NCBI GenBank assembly: GCA_946628455.1
Contig: CAMOWP010000008.1
Span: forward strand, 1-22,288
Origin: an uncultured Clostridia bacterium
GTDB taxonomy: Bacteria; Bacillota; Clostridia; Oscillospirales; Acutalibacteraceae
Direction: 5' to 3'
DNA length: 22,288 nt
Shown: positions 1 to 7,979 of the stretch, piece after piece
Layout of the letters: every line of letters starts with the position of its first letter
Position numbering within the stretch: position 1 is the first letter of the stretch
The notes under the pieces: generated by a model
The model's database searches: none
Seen by the model: the letters and a program-made list of their open reading frames with translations, nothing else
What the model was told of the DNA's origin: nothing
Program-made: the position numbers and the translations under genes

Positions 1-56
1 CTCGCAAGAAGAGAGCCCTGACCGCCAACGCCTACTATCATAATATTTTTAGTCAT
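1..56 (-). CDS. iorB: Indolepyruvate ferredoxin oxidoreductase beta subunit (5' end only)
   Basis: Only the first 18 codons are in the window; the gene runs off the left edge. The translation MTKNIMIVGVGGQGSLLA contains the GVGGQG motif found at the N-terminus of the gamma/beta-type subunit of 2-oxoacid:ferredoxin oxidoreductases. The start ATG is at 54-56 and is preceded by a GGGAGGGAG ribosome binding site 17 bp or less after the iorA stop, so iorA and iorB are clearly one transcription unit. IorB is the small partner of IorA in a heterodimeric enzyme that oxidatively decarboxylates aryl pyruvates to aryl-acetyl-CoA with ferredoxin, or runs in reverse. The assignment rests on the short motif plus the neighbour. 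Confidence 0.85.
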   Translation of the reverse strand, partial: MTKNIMIVGVGGQGSLLA

Positions 57-73
57 ATTACTCTCCCTCCCTT

Positions 74-1795
74 TTATTCAAACGCATCAAACGCGCAGAG
101 CTGCTCGCAAACTCCGCAGCCTGTGCAAAGTGTATTATCAACGTGTGCCTTGCCGTCCCTGAAGCTGATTGACGGGCAGCCGAGCCTCATACAGCTCTTG
201 CAGCCGCGGCACTTATCCTCATTAACCTTAAGCGGCGCGTTTGTTTTAACGTATTTAAGAAGAACGCACGGACGGCGCGAAATGATAACGGATGGCTCGT
301 CTGCAGCAAGCTCCTCCTTAACCGCCTTATCCATTGCCTTTAAGTCATACGGGTCAACAACTCTTACTCTCGCGAAGCCCATTGATTTGCACAGCGCCTC
401 AAGGTCAATTTTGCCTGCAGGGTCGCCCTTGATGTTGTAGCCTGTAGTCGGATTCTGCTGATGTCCTGTCATACCCGTAATTGAGTTATCAAGAATAATA
501 ACGGTTGAATTGCTCTGATTATACGCAATATTAGCAAGCCCCGTCATACCCGAATGCATAAAGGTTGAATCGCCGATAACTGCAACGGCGTTCTTTTCGC
601 CCTCCTCGCCGAGCGCCTTGTTAAAGCCGTGAAGACCCGAAACGGAAGCGCCCATACAAAGCGTCATATGCATTGCGGAAAGCGGAGCAACGGCGCCGAG
701 GGTGTAACAGCCGATATCTCCGATAACGGTGCACTTATTTTTATTGAGTGTGTAGAAAACGCCTCTGTGAGGGCAGCCTGAGCACATTGCAGGCGGCCTC
801 ATAGGAAGCTGCTCGTCGAGTGTGCAGCTCTCCTTTACAGGGAGCCCGAGTTTCTCGGCGATTAAATTCTGAGAAAATTCTCCGCAAATCGGAAGAACGT
901 CCTTGCCCGTTACATCAAGGCCGAGCGCCTTGCAGTGATTTTCAATAATCGGGTCAAGCTCCTCAATAACGTAGAGTTTTTCAACCTCGGAAGCAAAATC
1001 AAGAATAAGCTTAAACGGAAGCGGATTTACCATACCGAGCTTGAGATAGCTTGCGTTATCGCCGAAAACCTCCTTAGCGTAAAGATAGCTTGTGCTTGAG
1101 GTTATAATTCCGATATCCTTTGAGCCCATTTCAACTCTGTTAATATCGCTCGTCTCGGCATACATTGTGAGGGCTTCCGTTCTCTCTTCAACGAACGGGT
1201 GGCGCTTGATAGCGTTGCCCGGCATCATAACGTATTTCGCAATATCTCTTTCGTAAGGCTTGGAAACCTCTTTTCTCTCGCTTTTTTCAACCAGGCTCTG
1301 GCAGTGAGAAACGCGGGTGCACATCTTAACTATTACAGGGGTGTCAAACTCCTCTGAAATCTCAAAGGCGCGCTTTGTAAACTCAAGCGCCTCAGCGGAA
1401 TCAGAGGGCTCAAGCATAGGCACCTTTGAAGCAATTGCGTGGTGGCGGGAATCCTGCTCGTTCTGAGAGGAATGCATTCCCGGGTCATCAGCAACGCCGA
1501 TAACCATACCTGCGTTTACGCCTGTGTATGAAGCTGTATAAAGCGGGTCGGCTGCAACATTGAGCCCGACGTGCTTCATTCCGCAAAAGCTTCTTTTTCC
1601 TGCCATAGCGGCGCCGAAAGCAACCTCCATTGCCACCTTTTCATTAGGCGCCCATTCGCAGTAAATCTCATCATATTTTGCAGCCTCCTCGGTAATCTCC
1701 GTTGACGGAGTTCCCGGGTAGCTTGACGCAACAGAGCAGCCTGCCTCGTAAAGACCTCTTGCAAACGCCTTGTTGCCTAACATTAATTCCTTCAT
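74..1795 (-). CDS. iorA: Indolepyruvate ferredoxin oxidoreductase, alpha subunit
   Basis: A 573-residue protein of normal IorA length. The N-terminal pyrimidine-type domain carries SYPGTPSTEI (about 25-34) and the ADDPGMHSSQNEQDSR segment (102-117). The TPP-binding half carries CSGCPHRG (338-345), GDIGCYTLG (359-367), GDSTFMHSG (408-416) and DNSITGMTGHQ (436-446). The C-terminal 2x[4Fe-4S] ferredoxin domain has cysteines 529/532/535/540 and 557/560/563/567. The enzyme links aryl pyruvates (indolepyruvate, phenylpyruvate, hydroxyphenylpyruvate) with aryl-acetyl-CoA plus CO2 using ferredoxin, in the cytoplasm. It lies between an AMP-forming acyl-CoA ligase (74 bp upstream) and iorB (17 bp downstream) on the same strand. 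The ATG is preceded by AAGGGA. The direction of flux (amino-acid breakdown or reductive carboxylation) cannot be read from the sequence. Confidence 0.95.
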   Translation of the reverse strand: MKELMLGNKAFARGLYEAGCSVASSYPGTPSTEITEEAAKYDEIYCEWAPNEKVAMEVAFGAAMAGKRSFCGMKHVGLNVAADPLYTASYTGVNAGMVIGVADDPGMHSSQNEQDSRHHAIASKVPMLEPSDSAEALEFTKRAFEISEEFDTPVIVKMCTRVSHCQSLVEKSERKEVSKPYERDIAKYVMMPGNAIKRHPFVEERTEALTMYAETSDINRVEMGSKDIGIITSSTSYLYAKEVFGDNASYLKLGMVNPLPFKLILDFASEVEKLYVIEELDPIIENHCKALGLDVTGKDVLPICGEFSQNLIAEKLGLPVKESCTLDEQLPMRPPAMCSGCPHRGVFYTLNKNKCTVIGDIGCYTLGAVAPLSAMHMTLCMGASVSGLHGFNKALGEEGEKNAVAVIGDSTFMHSGMTGLANIAYNQSNSTVIILDNSITGMTGHQQNPTTGYNIKGDPAGKIDLEALCKSMGFARVRVVDPYDLKAMDKAVKEELAADEPSVIISRRPCVLLKYVKTNAPLKVNEDKCRGCKSCMRLGCPSISFRDGKAHVDNTLCTGCGVCEQLCAFDAFE

Positions 1796-1869
1796 AATAA
1801 TCCCTTATTCCTTTAGTAATATATTATTTTTTATAGATAATAGTCTTTTTCGTTCAATTTGTCAATAAA

Positions 1870-3507
1870 CTACGATTCGTTTTCCTTTTCAACAAGATTG
1901 TCAACGCAGTACATTTTTCTTAAAACGGGCTTTTCAATCTTGCCTGTCGGGTTACGCGGAATGTCTGCAAAAATGATTTTTCGCGGTCTCTTATACCTCG
2001 CTATCTTAAGGCAGAACTCGTTAACCTCGTCCTCTGTAAGAGTGTAGCCGTCCTTAATCTCGATAATCGCGGCTGAGATTTCGCCGAGCCTGTGGTCAGG
2101 CATACCGATAACGGCAACATCCTTGATAGCGTCCATCTGACGCAGGAAATCCTCAATCTGAACGGGGTAAATATTTTCTCCGCCGCTGATGATTACGTCC
2201 TTCTTTCTGTCAACAAGGAAGATGAAGCCGTCCTCATCCTGCTTAGCCATATCGCCCGTAAAGAGCCAGCCGTCCTTAAGGCATTCGTTTGTTGCCTCCT
2301 CGTTTCTGTAATAGCAGGTCATAACGCCCGGGCCCTTAACGCAAAGCTCGCCGATTTCGCCCTGCTTAACCTCGTTGCCTTCTGTGTCAACAATCTTTGT
2401 TTGCCAGCCGTAGCCTGCAACGCCGATTGCGCCTACCTTGTTGATATTCTCAACGCCGAGGTGAACGCAGCCCGGTCCGATTGATTCCGAAAGGCCGTAA
2501 TTTGTATCGTAATCGTGCTTCGGGAAAACCTTCTTCCAGCGCTTGATAAGGCTCGGCGGAACGGGCTGTGCGCCTATATGCATAAGCCTCCAGCAGGAGA
2601 GATCGTATTTTGCGAGGTCAATCTTTCCGCTGTCTATATCGTCAAGTATATCCTGAGCCCACGGAACGAGCAGCCAGACGATTGTGCAGCGCTCGTTATG
2701 AACAGCCTGAATAACGTATTCGGGCTTTGTTCCCTTAAGGAGAACTGCCTTGCCGCCCGAAATGAGCGAGCCGAACCAGTGCATTTTAGCTCCAGTGTGA
2801 TAAAGCGGAGGAATGCAGAGGAATACGTCGTCATGAGTCTGCCCGTGGTGAGCCTGCTCGCACTTTGCAGAGTGCATAAGGCTTTCATGATTATGTAAAA
2901 TAGCCTTCGGGAAGCCTGTTGTTCCCGATGAAAAATAGATAGCGGCATTATCGCTGTCCTTAATTTCAATATTCGGATTCTGGCTTGATTCGTTTGCTGT
3001 AAGGTCAATATAATTTTCAGCAAACGAGGGGCACGTTCCCTCGCCCGAATAGATAAGCATACACTGCTTTGAAAGCTTGTCGGCAATAGGCTCGAGCCTT
3101 CCTATAAACGCGGAGCCGAACACCATAATGTCAACCTCGGCAAGCTCTGCGCAGTAATCAATTTCATCAGTGTCGTATCTGAAATTAAACGGAACGGCGA
3201 TAGCTCCCGTCTTGAGCACGCCGAAATAAATCGGAAGCCACTCAAGGCAGTTCATCATAAGGATTGCAACCTTGTCATCCTTGCCGATTCCGCGGGAAAT
3301 AAGAAGGTTTGCAAAGCGGTTTGCCTTCTCGTTAAATACCGACCAGGTAATCTCGCGCCTGAAGGGAGCGGAGCGCTTAGGCTCGGTAAGGGAAAATTCC
3401 TTCCAGGTTACGTATCTCTTTTCCTGAATTTCGGGATTGAGCTCAACAAGGCAGACCTCGTCGCCGTAAAGCTCGCTGTTTCTCTCTAAAAAATCTGTAA
3501 TAGGCAT
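1870..3507 (-). CDS. AMP-forming acyl/aryl-acid CoA ligase
   Basis: A 545-residue member of the ANL adenylate-forming superfamily. It shows the P-loop-like A3 motif YFSSGTTGFPK (191-201), YGLSES (337-342), TGD (417-419), DRKKD (433-437), SGGENIYP (441-448) and the C-terminal PTGKIEK with the catalytic lysine (Lys523). It activates a carboxylic acid with ATP to an acyl-adenylate and transfers it to CoA. The substrate cannot be read from the motifs, but first position in an operon with iorAB points to an aryl acid such as phenylacetate or indoleacetate (inference). Residues about 35-60 hold a slightly extended, lysine/arginine-rich segment before the usual N-terminal core. The start ATG follows AGAGGTT, with a good promoter at 3574-3602. 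A medium-chain fatty acid substrate is the main alternative. Confidence 0.88.
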   Translation of the reverse strand: MPITDFLERNSELYGDEVCLVELNPEIQEKRYVTWKEFSLTEPKRSAPFRREITWSVFNEKANRFANLLISRGIGKDDKVAILMMNCLEWLPIYFGVLKTGAIAVPFNFRYDTDEIDYCAELAEVDIMVFGSAFIGRLEPIADKLSKQCMLIYSGEGTCPSFAENYIDLTANESSQNPNIEIKDSDNAAIYFSSGTTGFPKAILHNHESLMHSAKCEQAHHGQTHDDVFLCIPPLYHTGAKMHWFGSLISGGKAVLLKGTKPEYVIQAVHNERCTIVWLLVPWAQDILDDIDSGKIDLAKYDLSCWRLMHIGAQPVPPSLIKRWKKVFPKHDYDTNYGLSESIGPGCVHLGVENINKVGAIGVAGYGWQTKIVDTEGNEVKQGEIGELCVKGPGVMTCYYRNEEATNECLKDGWLFTGDMAKQDEDGFIFLVDRKKDVIISGGENIYPVQIEDFLRQMDAIKDVAVIGMPDHRLGEISAAIIEIKDGYTLTEDEVNEFCLKIARYKRPRKIIFADIPRNPTGKIEKPVLRKMYCVDNLVEKENES

Positions 3508-3532
3508 AGTTATTAACCTCTTTTCTTACTAC

Positions 3533-3556
3533 AGCGATTTAAACCTTTCAATCGCT
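3533..3556. promoter_or_regulatory. Inverted repeat in the ligase-iorAB 5' leader
   Basis: AGCGATT (3533-3539) and AATCGCT (3550-3556) form a perfect 7-bp inverted repeat with a 10-nt spacer. It lies between the predicted transcription start (near 3567) and the ligase start codon on the minus strand, where an operator or a small leader hairpin could act. No T-run follows, so it is not an obvious terminator. A regulatory role is inference. Confidence 0.4.
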
Positions 3557-3573
3557 AAAGTGAAATTATAACA

Positions 3574-3602
3574 ATGATAACATATTTATATTAAATAGTC
3601 AA
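3574..3602 (-). promoter_or_regulatory. Sigma-A-type promoter of the ligase-iorA-iorB operon
   Basis: Read on the minus strand: -35 TTGACT (3597-3602), a 17-bp spacer and -10 TATCAT (3574-3579), giving a start near 3567. Five of six bases match the consensus at each box. The region is AT-rich and divergent to the sialidase promoter, with the two -35 boxes only 14 bp apart. Confidence 0.7.
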
Positions 3603-3616
3603 TATCAATTTGTAAC

Positions 3617-3645
3617 TCGACAATACTGTATATTTATGTTATAAT
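3617..3645 (+). promoter_or_regulatory. Sigma-A-type promoter of the sialidase gene
   Basis: -35 TCGACA (3617-3622), 17-bp spacer, -10 TATAAT (3640-3645). AAGGAG (3653-3658) and the ATG at 3667 follow, so the leader is very short, about 15 nt. Confidence 0.7.
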
Positions 3646-3666
3646 TGCTTTTAAGGAGTTGATTAT

Positions 3667-4938
3667 ATGTCCGACGCTAAGATAATTTTCGGAAAGGATA
3701 ACGGCTTTGAATTCCGTATACCGTCGCTTGTTAACGCTGACGGTGTTCTTGTTGCGGCAGCAGATAACGGAAGAAGCGGCTGTGACTGGGGCTACATTGA
3801 GCTTTGCGTCAGAAGAAGCCTTGACGGCGGAGAGAGCTGGAGCGAGCTCAAAACAATCGCAAGGCCTCCCGCAAGGTCAACAAGCTCAGACGTTGAAAAC
3901 ACAAAATCCGCGTTTTTCATTGACCCTTGTATGGCAGTTGCTCCGAACGGGGATATAGTTATGCTTGTAACCTTCTTCCCCGAATCAAAGGGCGTTCACA
4001 ATATGAAATACCTTGAAAGGAAAAAAATTGCCTTCACCCGCTTTGACGGCGTTAAGTGCCCGATAATTTATGACCGCGACGGCAACTATTTCATAATTCT
4101 TGAAAACGGCGCGGTTATTGACAAGAGCAAGGCAAAAACAGCGTTCAACATCAAGGATACAGGCGAGCTCTACAAGGGCGACGAATACATGGGCAACATA
4201 TATCTCAACGGCGCAATGAGCAAGGCTGAGGAGGGAACGGCTACCACCTTCGGCTCCCCGTTCAAATCCCCAAAAAGGAGCTATATTTTCCTTCTCAAAT
4301 CAACAGACAAGGGCGAAACCTGGTCCGCCCCCAAGGATATTACTCCCTCAATCCTCAACGAGGAGGACGGCGCTTTCATAGGCGTTGCTCCGGGAAGCGG
4401 GCTCACAACCTCATCAGGCAGAATACTCATTCCGCTTTACACCGAAAGCGGAACGGCCTGCATTTATTCGGACGATAACGGCAACACCTGGCAGAGAAAC
4501 CAGCGCCTTCCTTACACGGGCAACAAGGACGAATGGACCATGGCTGAGGCGCCGGACGGAAGGATTTACGGCTTCGGACGCGACAAGGGCAAGGTTCCCG
4601 CAACGCTTTCCTTTGACCGCGGAATCACCTGGGGAAAGGGCGACAAGCCTCCAATAAAGGCCCCGAAATGCCAGAAGAACGCCCTCGTTGCGGGCAACAA
4701 GGTTTTGCTTTCCCACCCGAGCGGCAAGGGCAGAGAAAACGGAGTTATCTCCGTCGGCGAGTTTTCATATGACAAGAAGAACAATTTCAGAGGAATAAAG
4801 TGGCTTGATGAGGAAATCAAGGTAAACAGCGGCTTTTTCGCATATTCCTGCATGGCAAAAATTGACGATAACACTATCGGCATTCTTTACGAAAACAAGC
4901 CGAGCGGCGAAATTGTTTTCAAGAAAATAAAAATTTAA
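3667..4938 (+). CDS. GH33 sialidase, NanB-like, without signal peptide
   Basis: A 423-residue six-bladed-propeller sialidase. FRIP (16-19) supplies the first arginine (Arg17) of the carboxylate-binding triad; Arg305 (GFGRD) and Arg356 (GKGRENG) are the likely second and third. Asp40 in CDWG matches the acid/base Asp, Glu294 in TMAEA the general base and Tyr393 in FAYS the nucleophile. Four Asp-boxes are visible: 51-58, 212-219, 268-275 and 315-322. From memory of the family, DWG..RRS, FPES, the GNIY insertion and GRENG resemble pneumococcal NanB, an intramolecular trans-sialidase releasing 2,7-anhydro-Neu5Ac, but product specificity cannot be read here. No signal peptide, lectin domain or anchor is present, and an in-frame TAA at 3652-3654 excludes an upstream extension, so the protein is predicted cytoplasmic. 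No other sialic-acid gene is in the window. Confidence 0.88.
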   Translation: MSDAKIIFGKDNGFEFRIPSLVNADGVLVAAADNGRSGCDWGYIELCVRRSLDGGESWSELKTIARPPARSTSSDVENTKSAFFIDPCMAVAPNGDIVMLVTFFPESKGVHNMKYLERKKIAFTRFDGVKCPIIYDRDGNYFIILENGAVIDKSKAKTAFNIKDTGELYKGDEYMGNIYLNGAMSKAEEGTATTFGSPFKSPKRSYIFLLKSTDKGETWSAPKDITPSILNEEDGAFIGVAPGSGLTTSSGRILIPLYTESGTACIYSDDNGNTWQRNQRLPYTGNKDEWTMAEAPDGRIYGFGRDKGKVPATLSFDRGITWGKGDKPPIKAPKCQKNALVAGNKVLLSHPSGKGRENGVISVGEFSYDKKNNFRGIKWLDEEIKVNSGFFAYSCMAKIDDNTIGILYENKPSGEIVFKKIKI

Positions 4939-4943
4939 CAAGC

Positions 4944-4983
4944 AAAACGGCTTCGGGAAAAATCCCGAAGCCGTTTTATTTTT
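4944..4983. terminator. Bidirectional intrinsic terminator between sialidase and feo operon
   Basis: AAAACGGCTTCGGGA (4944-4958) pairs perfectly with 4963-4977 around a 4-nt A loop, and T-rich sequence follows on the plus strand. The mirrored A/T tails let it also serve the convergent feo operon, whose last stop codon is at 4987. Confidence 0.85.
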
Positions 4984-4986
4984 CTG

Positions 4987-5172
4987 TTAAGATGAATGAT
5001 TCTGACGACATTCGCCGCTTTTCATCTTTGCGCAGTTTGCGCATTTTTGACCGCAGGCGCCTATGCCAGCCTTTTTATCTTTAACCATTCTCCTTATTGC
5101 GAGGAAAACGAGTAGTATCACTGCAAGCGTAGCAACTATCGTTCCCCAGTTTGCCTGCAAGAATTCAATCAT
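4987..5172 (-). CDS. FeoB-associated Cys-rich membrane protein
   Basis: A 61-residue protein with one transmembrane helix (about 9-27), a short basic stretch (RRMVKDKK) and a C-terminal cysteine cluster Cys40, Cys44, Cys47 and Cys55. This is the layout of the small FeoB-associated Cys-rich family found after feoB in many Firmicutes. It starts 49 bp after the feoB stop on the same strand and is the last gene of the operon. It is thought to be an accessory of ferrous iron uptake; its exact function is unknown, and a metal-handling role for the cysteines is inference. Confidence 0.85.
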   Translation of the reverse strand: MIEFLQANWGTIVATLAVILLVFLAIRRMVKDKKAGIGACGQKCANCAKMKSGECRQNHSS

Positions 5173-5221
5173 TTAATCGCCTCCTCAAAACTATTATATC
5201 AAAAACAGTTTGTTATATCAA

Positions 5222-7672
5222 TTATTTTGTAACCTTTTCTTTTGCCTTCTTTGTTGTGTGAACAGTAAGGTGGTTATCGTCATACTTATTCTTTCTGAAT
5301 AAGAGATAGCAGAAGCCTGCAAGAACAAGAGCTGCGAAAATAACGCCGATTACGTTCATACTGTCAGCCTTTGAGAAGATTGAACCGAACTGGAATACGC
5401 AGAGTGAAACCGCATAAGCAAGCGCACACTGATAGCCGATTGCAAACCATGTCCATTTTGCAGAGTTCATCTCTCTCTTGATTGCGCCGATTGCAGCGAA
5501 GCAAGGAGCGCAGAGAAGGTTGAAGAGAAGGAAGGAATATGCTGCAAGCTGAGTCATACCCTCAAAGTCAAGTACGCCGAATACGCCTACAACCTCTTCC
5601 TTTGCAACAAGACCCATAACCGTAGCTATTGTTGCCTTGATATTAGCAAAGCCGAGAGGAGCAAATATCCACTTAACAACGTTGCCGACCATACCGAGAA
5701 TACTTGTTTCAAGCTCTCTGTCAGGATCAAAGCCGCCTGCTCCGAATACAGAGCCGAGCCAGATTACGATTGAAGATATAAGAATAATTGTTCCTGCCTT
5801 TTTGATGAAGGACCAGCCGCGCTCCCACATTGAGCGGAGAACTGTTCCGACTGTCGGAAGATGGTAAGCGGGAAGCTCCATAACGAACGGAGCGGGGTCG
5901 CCTGCAAACATCTTTGTTTTCTTAAGGAGAATACCCGAGCAGATGATAGCTGCGATACCGATGAAATATGCACTTGTTGCAACGAGCGATGAGCCGTGGA
6001 ACAGTGCAGTTGCAATCATTGCGATAATCGGAAGCTTAGCTCCGCATGGGATAAACGTTGTTGTCATAATCGTCATTCGTCTGTCGCGTTCGTTTTCAAT
6101 TGTACGGGACGCCATAATGCCGGGAACGCCGCAGCCTGTACCAACGAGAACAGGGATGAAGGATTTACCCGAAAGGCCGAACTTTCTGAAAATTCTGTCC
6201 ATAATAAACGCAACACGCGCCATATATCCGCAGCTCTCAAGGAATGCGAGGCAGAGGAAGAGAACGAGCATCTGGGGTACGAAGCCGAGAACGGCGCCGA
6301 CGCCTGCTACGATACCGTCAAGAATAAGCCCCGAAATGAATTCGCCTGCGCCTATTTTTTCAAGCAGGTTGCCAACGAGTACGGGGATACCGTCAATCCA
6401 GATTCCGAAATTCTGAGCTTCAGGCACCTCGCCTGCAGGCTCTATTCCTTCGTCCTCGTTGCCCATAGCAGCGTCAACGTAAGGAGCTATATCATATCCC
6501 TCTTCCGCAAGGGAGTCAGCATAGAAATCATAAGGCTCTTCAAAATCAGCCCAGCTCTTTGCTTCAACTGCGTCCTTGATATCGGCTGCGCCGGGAACGT
6601 CTGCCTTATCAGCAGCTTCAACAAGAGAAACGAATTCCTCGTTTGAGAAGAGATACTTATCTGCATATTCGTCCATTGCCTCTTCATACTTGCTGCCGCC
6701 TGTTAAATTCCAGCCGTCGCCGAAGAGTCCGTCGTTTGCCCAGTCGGTAAGCCCTGTTCCGAGAGCCGCGCCCGACATTGAAATGGTGTAAACAAGGAAC
6801 ATAATAACAGCAAATATCGGGAGACCGAGGAAACGGTTTGTAACAATTTTATCAATCTTATCGCTTGTTGAAAGCTTGCCCTGGTTTGCCTTTTTATAGC
6901 AGGAGCGGATGATTGAAGCTATGTAAATATATCTTTCATTTGTAATGATTGACTCTGCGTCATCATCAAGCTCATCCTCAGCAGCCTGAATATCCTTTGC
7001 AATATGAGCCTTATCCTCATCGGAAATACCGAGCTTTTCAATCACCTTTTCATCGCTTTCAAAGAGCTTGATAGCGTACCAGCGCTGCTGCTCGGTCGGC
7101 ATATCGTGAAGGAGATGCTCCTCAATATGAGCCAGCGCATGCTCAACAACACCGCTGAAGGAATGCTGCGGAGCTGTTGGCTCGCCTGCTGCAGCCTTAA
7201 TTGCAGTTTCGGCAGCCTCCTCTATGCCCGTGCCCTTAAGAGCTGAGATTTCAACTACGGGGCAGCCGAGCTGACGGGAGAGCTCGTCCGTGTCAATCTT
7301 ATCGCCGTTCTTTCTTACAATATCCATCATATTGATTGCAACAACTACGGGGATACCGAGCTCAACAATCTGAGTTGTAAGATAAAGGTTTCTTTCAAGG
7401 TTTGTTCCGTCAACAATATTGATAATTGCGTCGGGCTTTTCGTCGATTAAATAATCTCTTGCAACAATTTCTTCAATTGTATACGGAGAGAGGGAGTAAA
7501 TACCCGGAAGGTCGGTTATTGTTACATCGCTGTGCTTTTTGAGCTTACCTTCCTTTTTTTCAACTGTTACGCCGGGCCAGTTGCCGACATACTGATTTGA
7601 ACCCGTTAAAGCGTTAAACAAGGTTGTTTTACCGCTGTTCGGGTTACCTGCAAGTGCAATTCTGATGCTCAT
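5222..7672 (-). CDS. feoB: Ferrous iron transporter B
   Basis: An 816-residue GTP-dependent Fe(II) uptake protein of the cytoplasmic membrane. The N-terminal G domain has G1 GNPNSGKTT (9-17), G2 Thr36, G3 DLPG (54-57), G4 NMMD (114-117) and G5 SALKG (143-147). The guanine-dissociation helical domain covers about 170-265. The membrane part shows the two Gate motifs around GTGCGVPG (511-518) and IPCGAKLP (541-548), the ESCGYMARVAF segment (479-489) and CAPCFAAIGAIKRE (721-734). Between the first transmembrane helix (about 282-300) and the next (about 445-475) lies an unusually long acidic segment (about 310-430), predicted outside the cell. The gene follows two feoA genes and precedes the Cys-rich protein. 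A TTAG-N6-CTAA dyad lies just upstream at 7691-7708. Confidence 0.97.
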   Translation of the reverse strand: MSIRIALAGNPNSGKTTLFNALTGSNQYVGNWPGVTVEKKEGKLKKHSDVTITDLPGIYSLSPYTIEEIVARDYLIDEKPDAIINIVDGTNLERNLYLTTQIVELGIPVVVAINMMDIVRKNGDKIDTDELSRQLGCPVVEISALKGTGIEEAAETAIKAAAGEPTAPQHSFSGVVEHALAHIEEHLLHDMPTEQQRWYAIKLFESDEKVIEKLGISDEDKAHIAKDIQAAEDELDDDAESIITNERYIYIASIIRSCYKKANQGKLSTSDKIDKIVTNRFLGLPIFAVIMFLVYTISMSGAALGTGLTDWANDGLFGDGWNLTGGSKYEEAMDEYADKYLFSNEEFVSLVEAADKADVPGAADIKDAVEAKSWADFEEPYDFYADSLAEEGYDIAPYVDAAMGNEDEGIEPAGEVPEAQNFGIWIDGIPVLVGNLLEKIGAGEFISGLILDGIVAGVGAVLGFVPQMLVLFLCLAFLESCGYMARVAFIMDRIFRKFGLSGKSFIPVLVGTGCGVPGIMASRTIENERDRRMTIMTTTFIPCGAKLPIIAMIATALFHGSSLVATSAYFIGIAAIICSGILLKKTKMFAGDPAPFVMELPAYHLPTVGTVLRSMWERGWSFIKKAGTIILISSIVIWLGSVFGAGGFDPDRELETSILGMVGNVVKWIFAPLGFANIKATIATVMGLVAKEEVVGVFGVLDFEGMTQLAAYSFLLFNLLCAPCFAAIGAIKREMNSAKWTWFAIGYQCALAYAVSLCVFQFGSIFSKADSMNVIGVIFAALVLAGFCYLLFRKNKYDDNHLTVHTTKKAKEKVTK

Positions 7673-7690
7673 ACGATTTATCCTTTCTTC

Positions 7691-7708
7691 GGTTAGCGCT
7701 GACTAACC
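7691..7708. promoter_or_regulatory. TTAG-N6-CTAA dyad, copy 4, in the feoA-feoB gap
   Basis: GGTTAG (7691-7696), six bases, then CTAACC (7703-7708): a perfect 6-bp inverted repeat with the same spacing as the three dyads upstream of the first feoA. It sits in the 56-bp gap between feoA and feoB. Shared spacing suggests binding by the same regulator, or an internal promoter/control point for feoB (inference). Confidence 0.55.
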
Positions 7709-7728
7709 TAAAACTAAAAATTAACTGT

Positions 7729-7947
7729 TTACTGAACCTCAATAAGCTCTGCGTCGCCCTTACGGATTGAAAGCTCGTAGCCTCTTACCGTAATTTCAAC
7801 AGGGTCTCCGAGCGGAGCTACCTTGCGAACGTAAATTTCAACGCCCTTTGTAATTCCCATATCCATAATTCTGCGCTTGAGCGCGCCTTCGCCGTGGATA
7901 CGCTTTACAATACAGGTATCGCCGATTTTAACATCTCTGAGTGTCAT
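7729..7947 (-). CDS. feoA: FeoA family protein (second copy)
   Basis: A 72-residue SH3-like FeoA protein. Visible family features are TLRDVKIGDTCIVKRI at the start, the LKRRIMDMGITKGVEIYV core (24-41), APLGDPVEITVRGYELSIRK (44-63) and a final strand ending LIEV. FeoA proteins are small cytosolic partners that support FeoB-mediated Fe(II) uptake. The gene is 32 bp downstream of another feoA and upstream of feoB, with GGAGGAAG before its ATG. It is closer to the typical FeoA consensus (MGI..G, LGDP) than the first copy, so it is probably the main FeoB partner (inference). Confidence 0.93.
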   Translation of the reverse strand: MTLRDVKIGDTCIVKRIHGEGALKRRIMDMGITKGVEIYVRKVAPLGDPVEITVRGYELSIRKGDAELIEVQ

Positions 7948-7979
7948 AATTCTTCCTCCAAGTCTATTTAAATTATTTA

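Noticed and set aside
5943..6646. Two long open frames antisense to feoB
   Set aside because: They lie fully inside well-conserved FeoB coding sequence and encode low-complexity translations with no family features.
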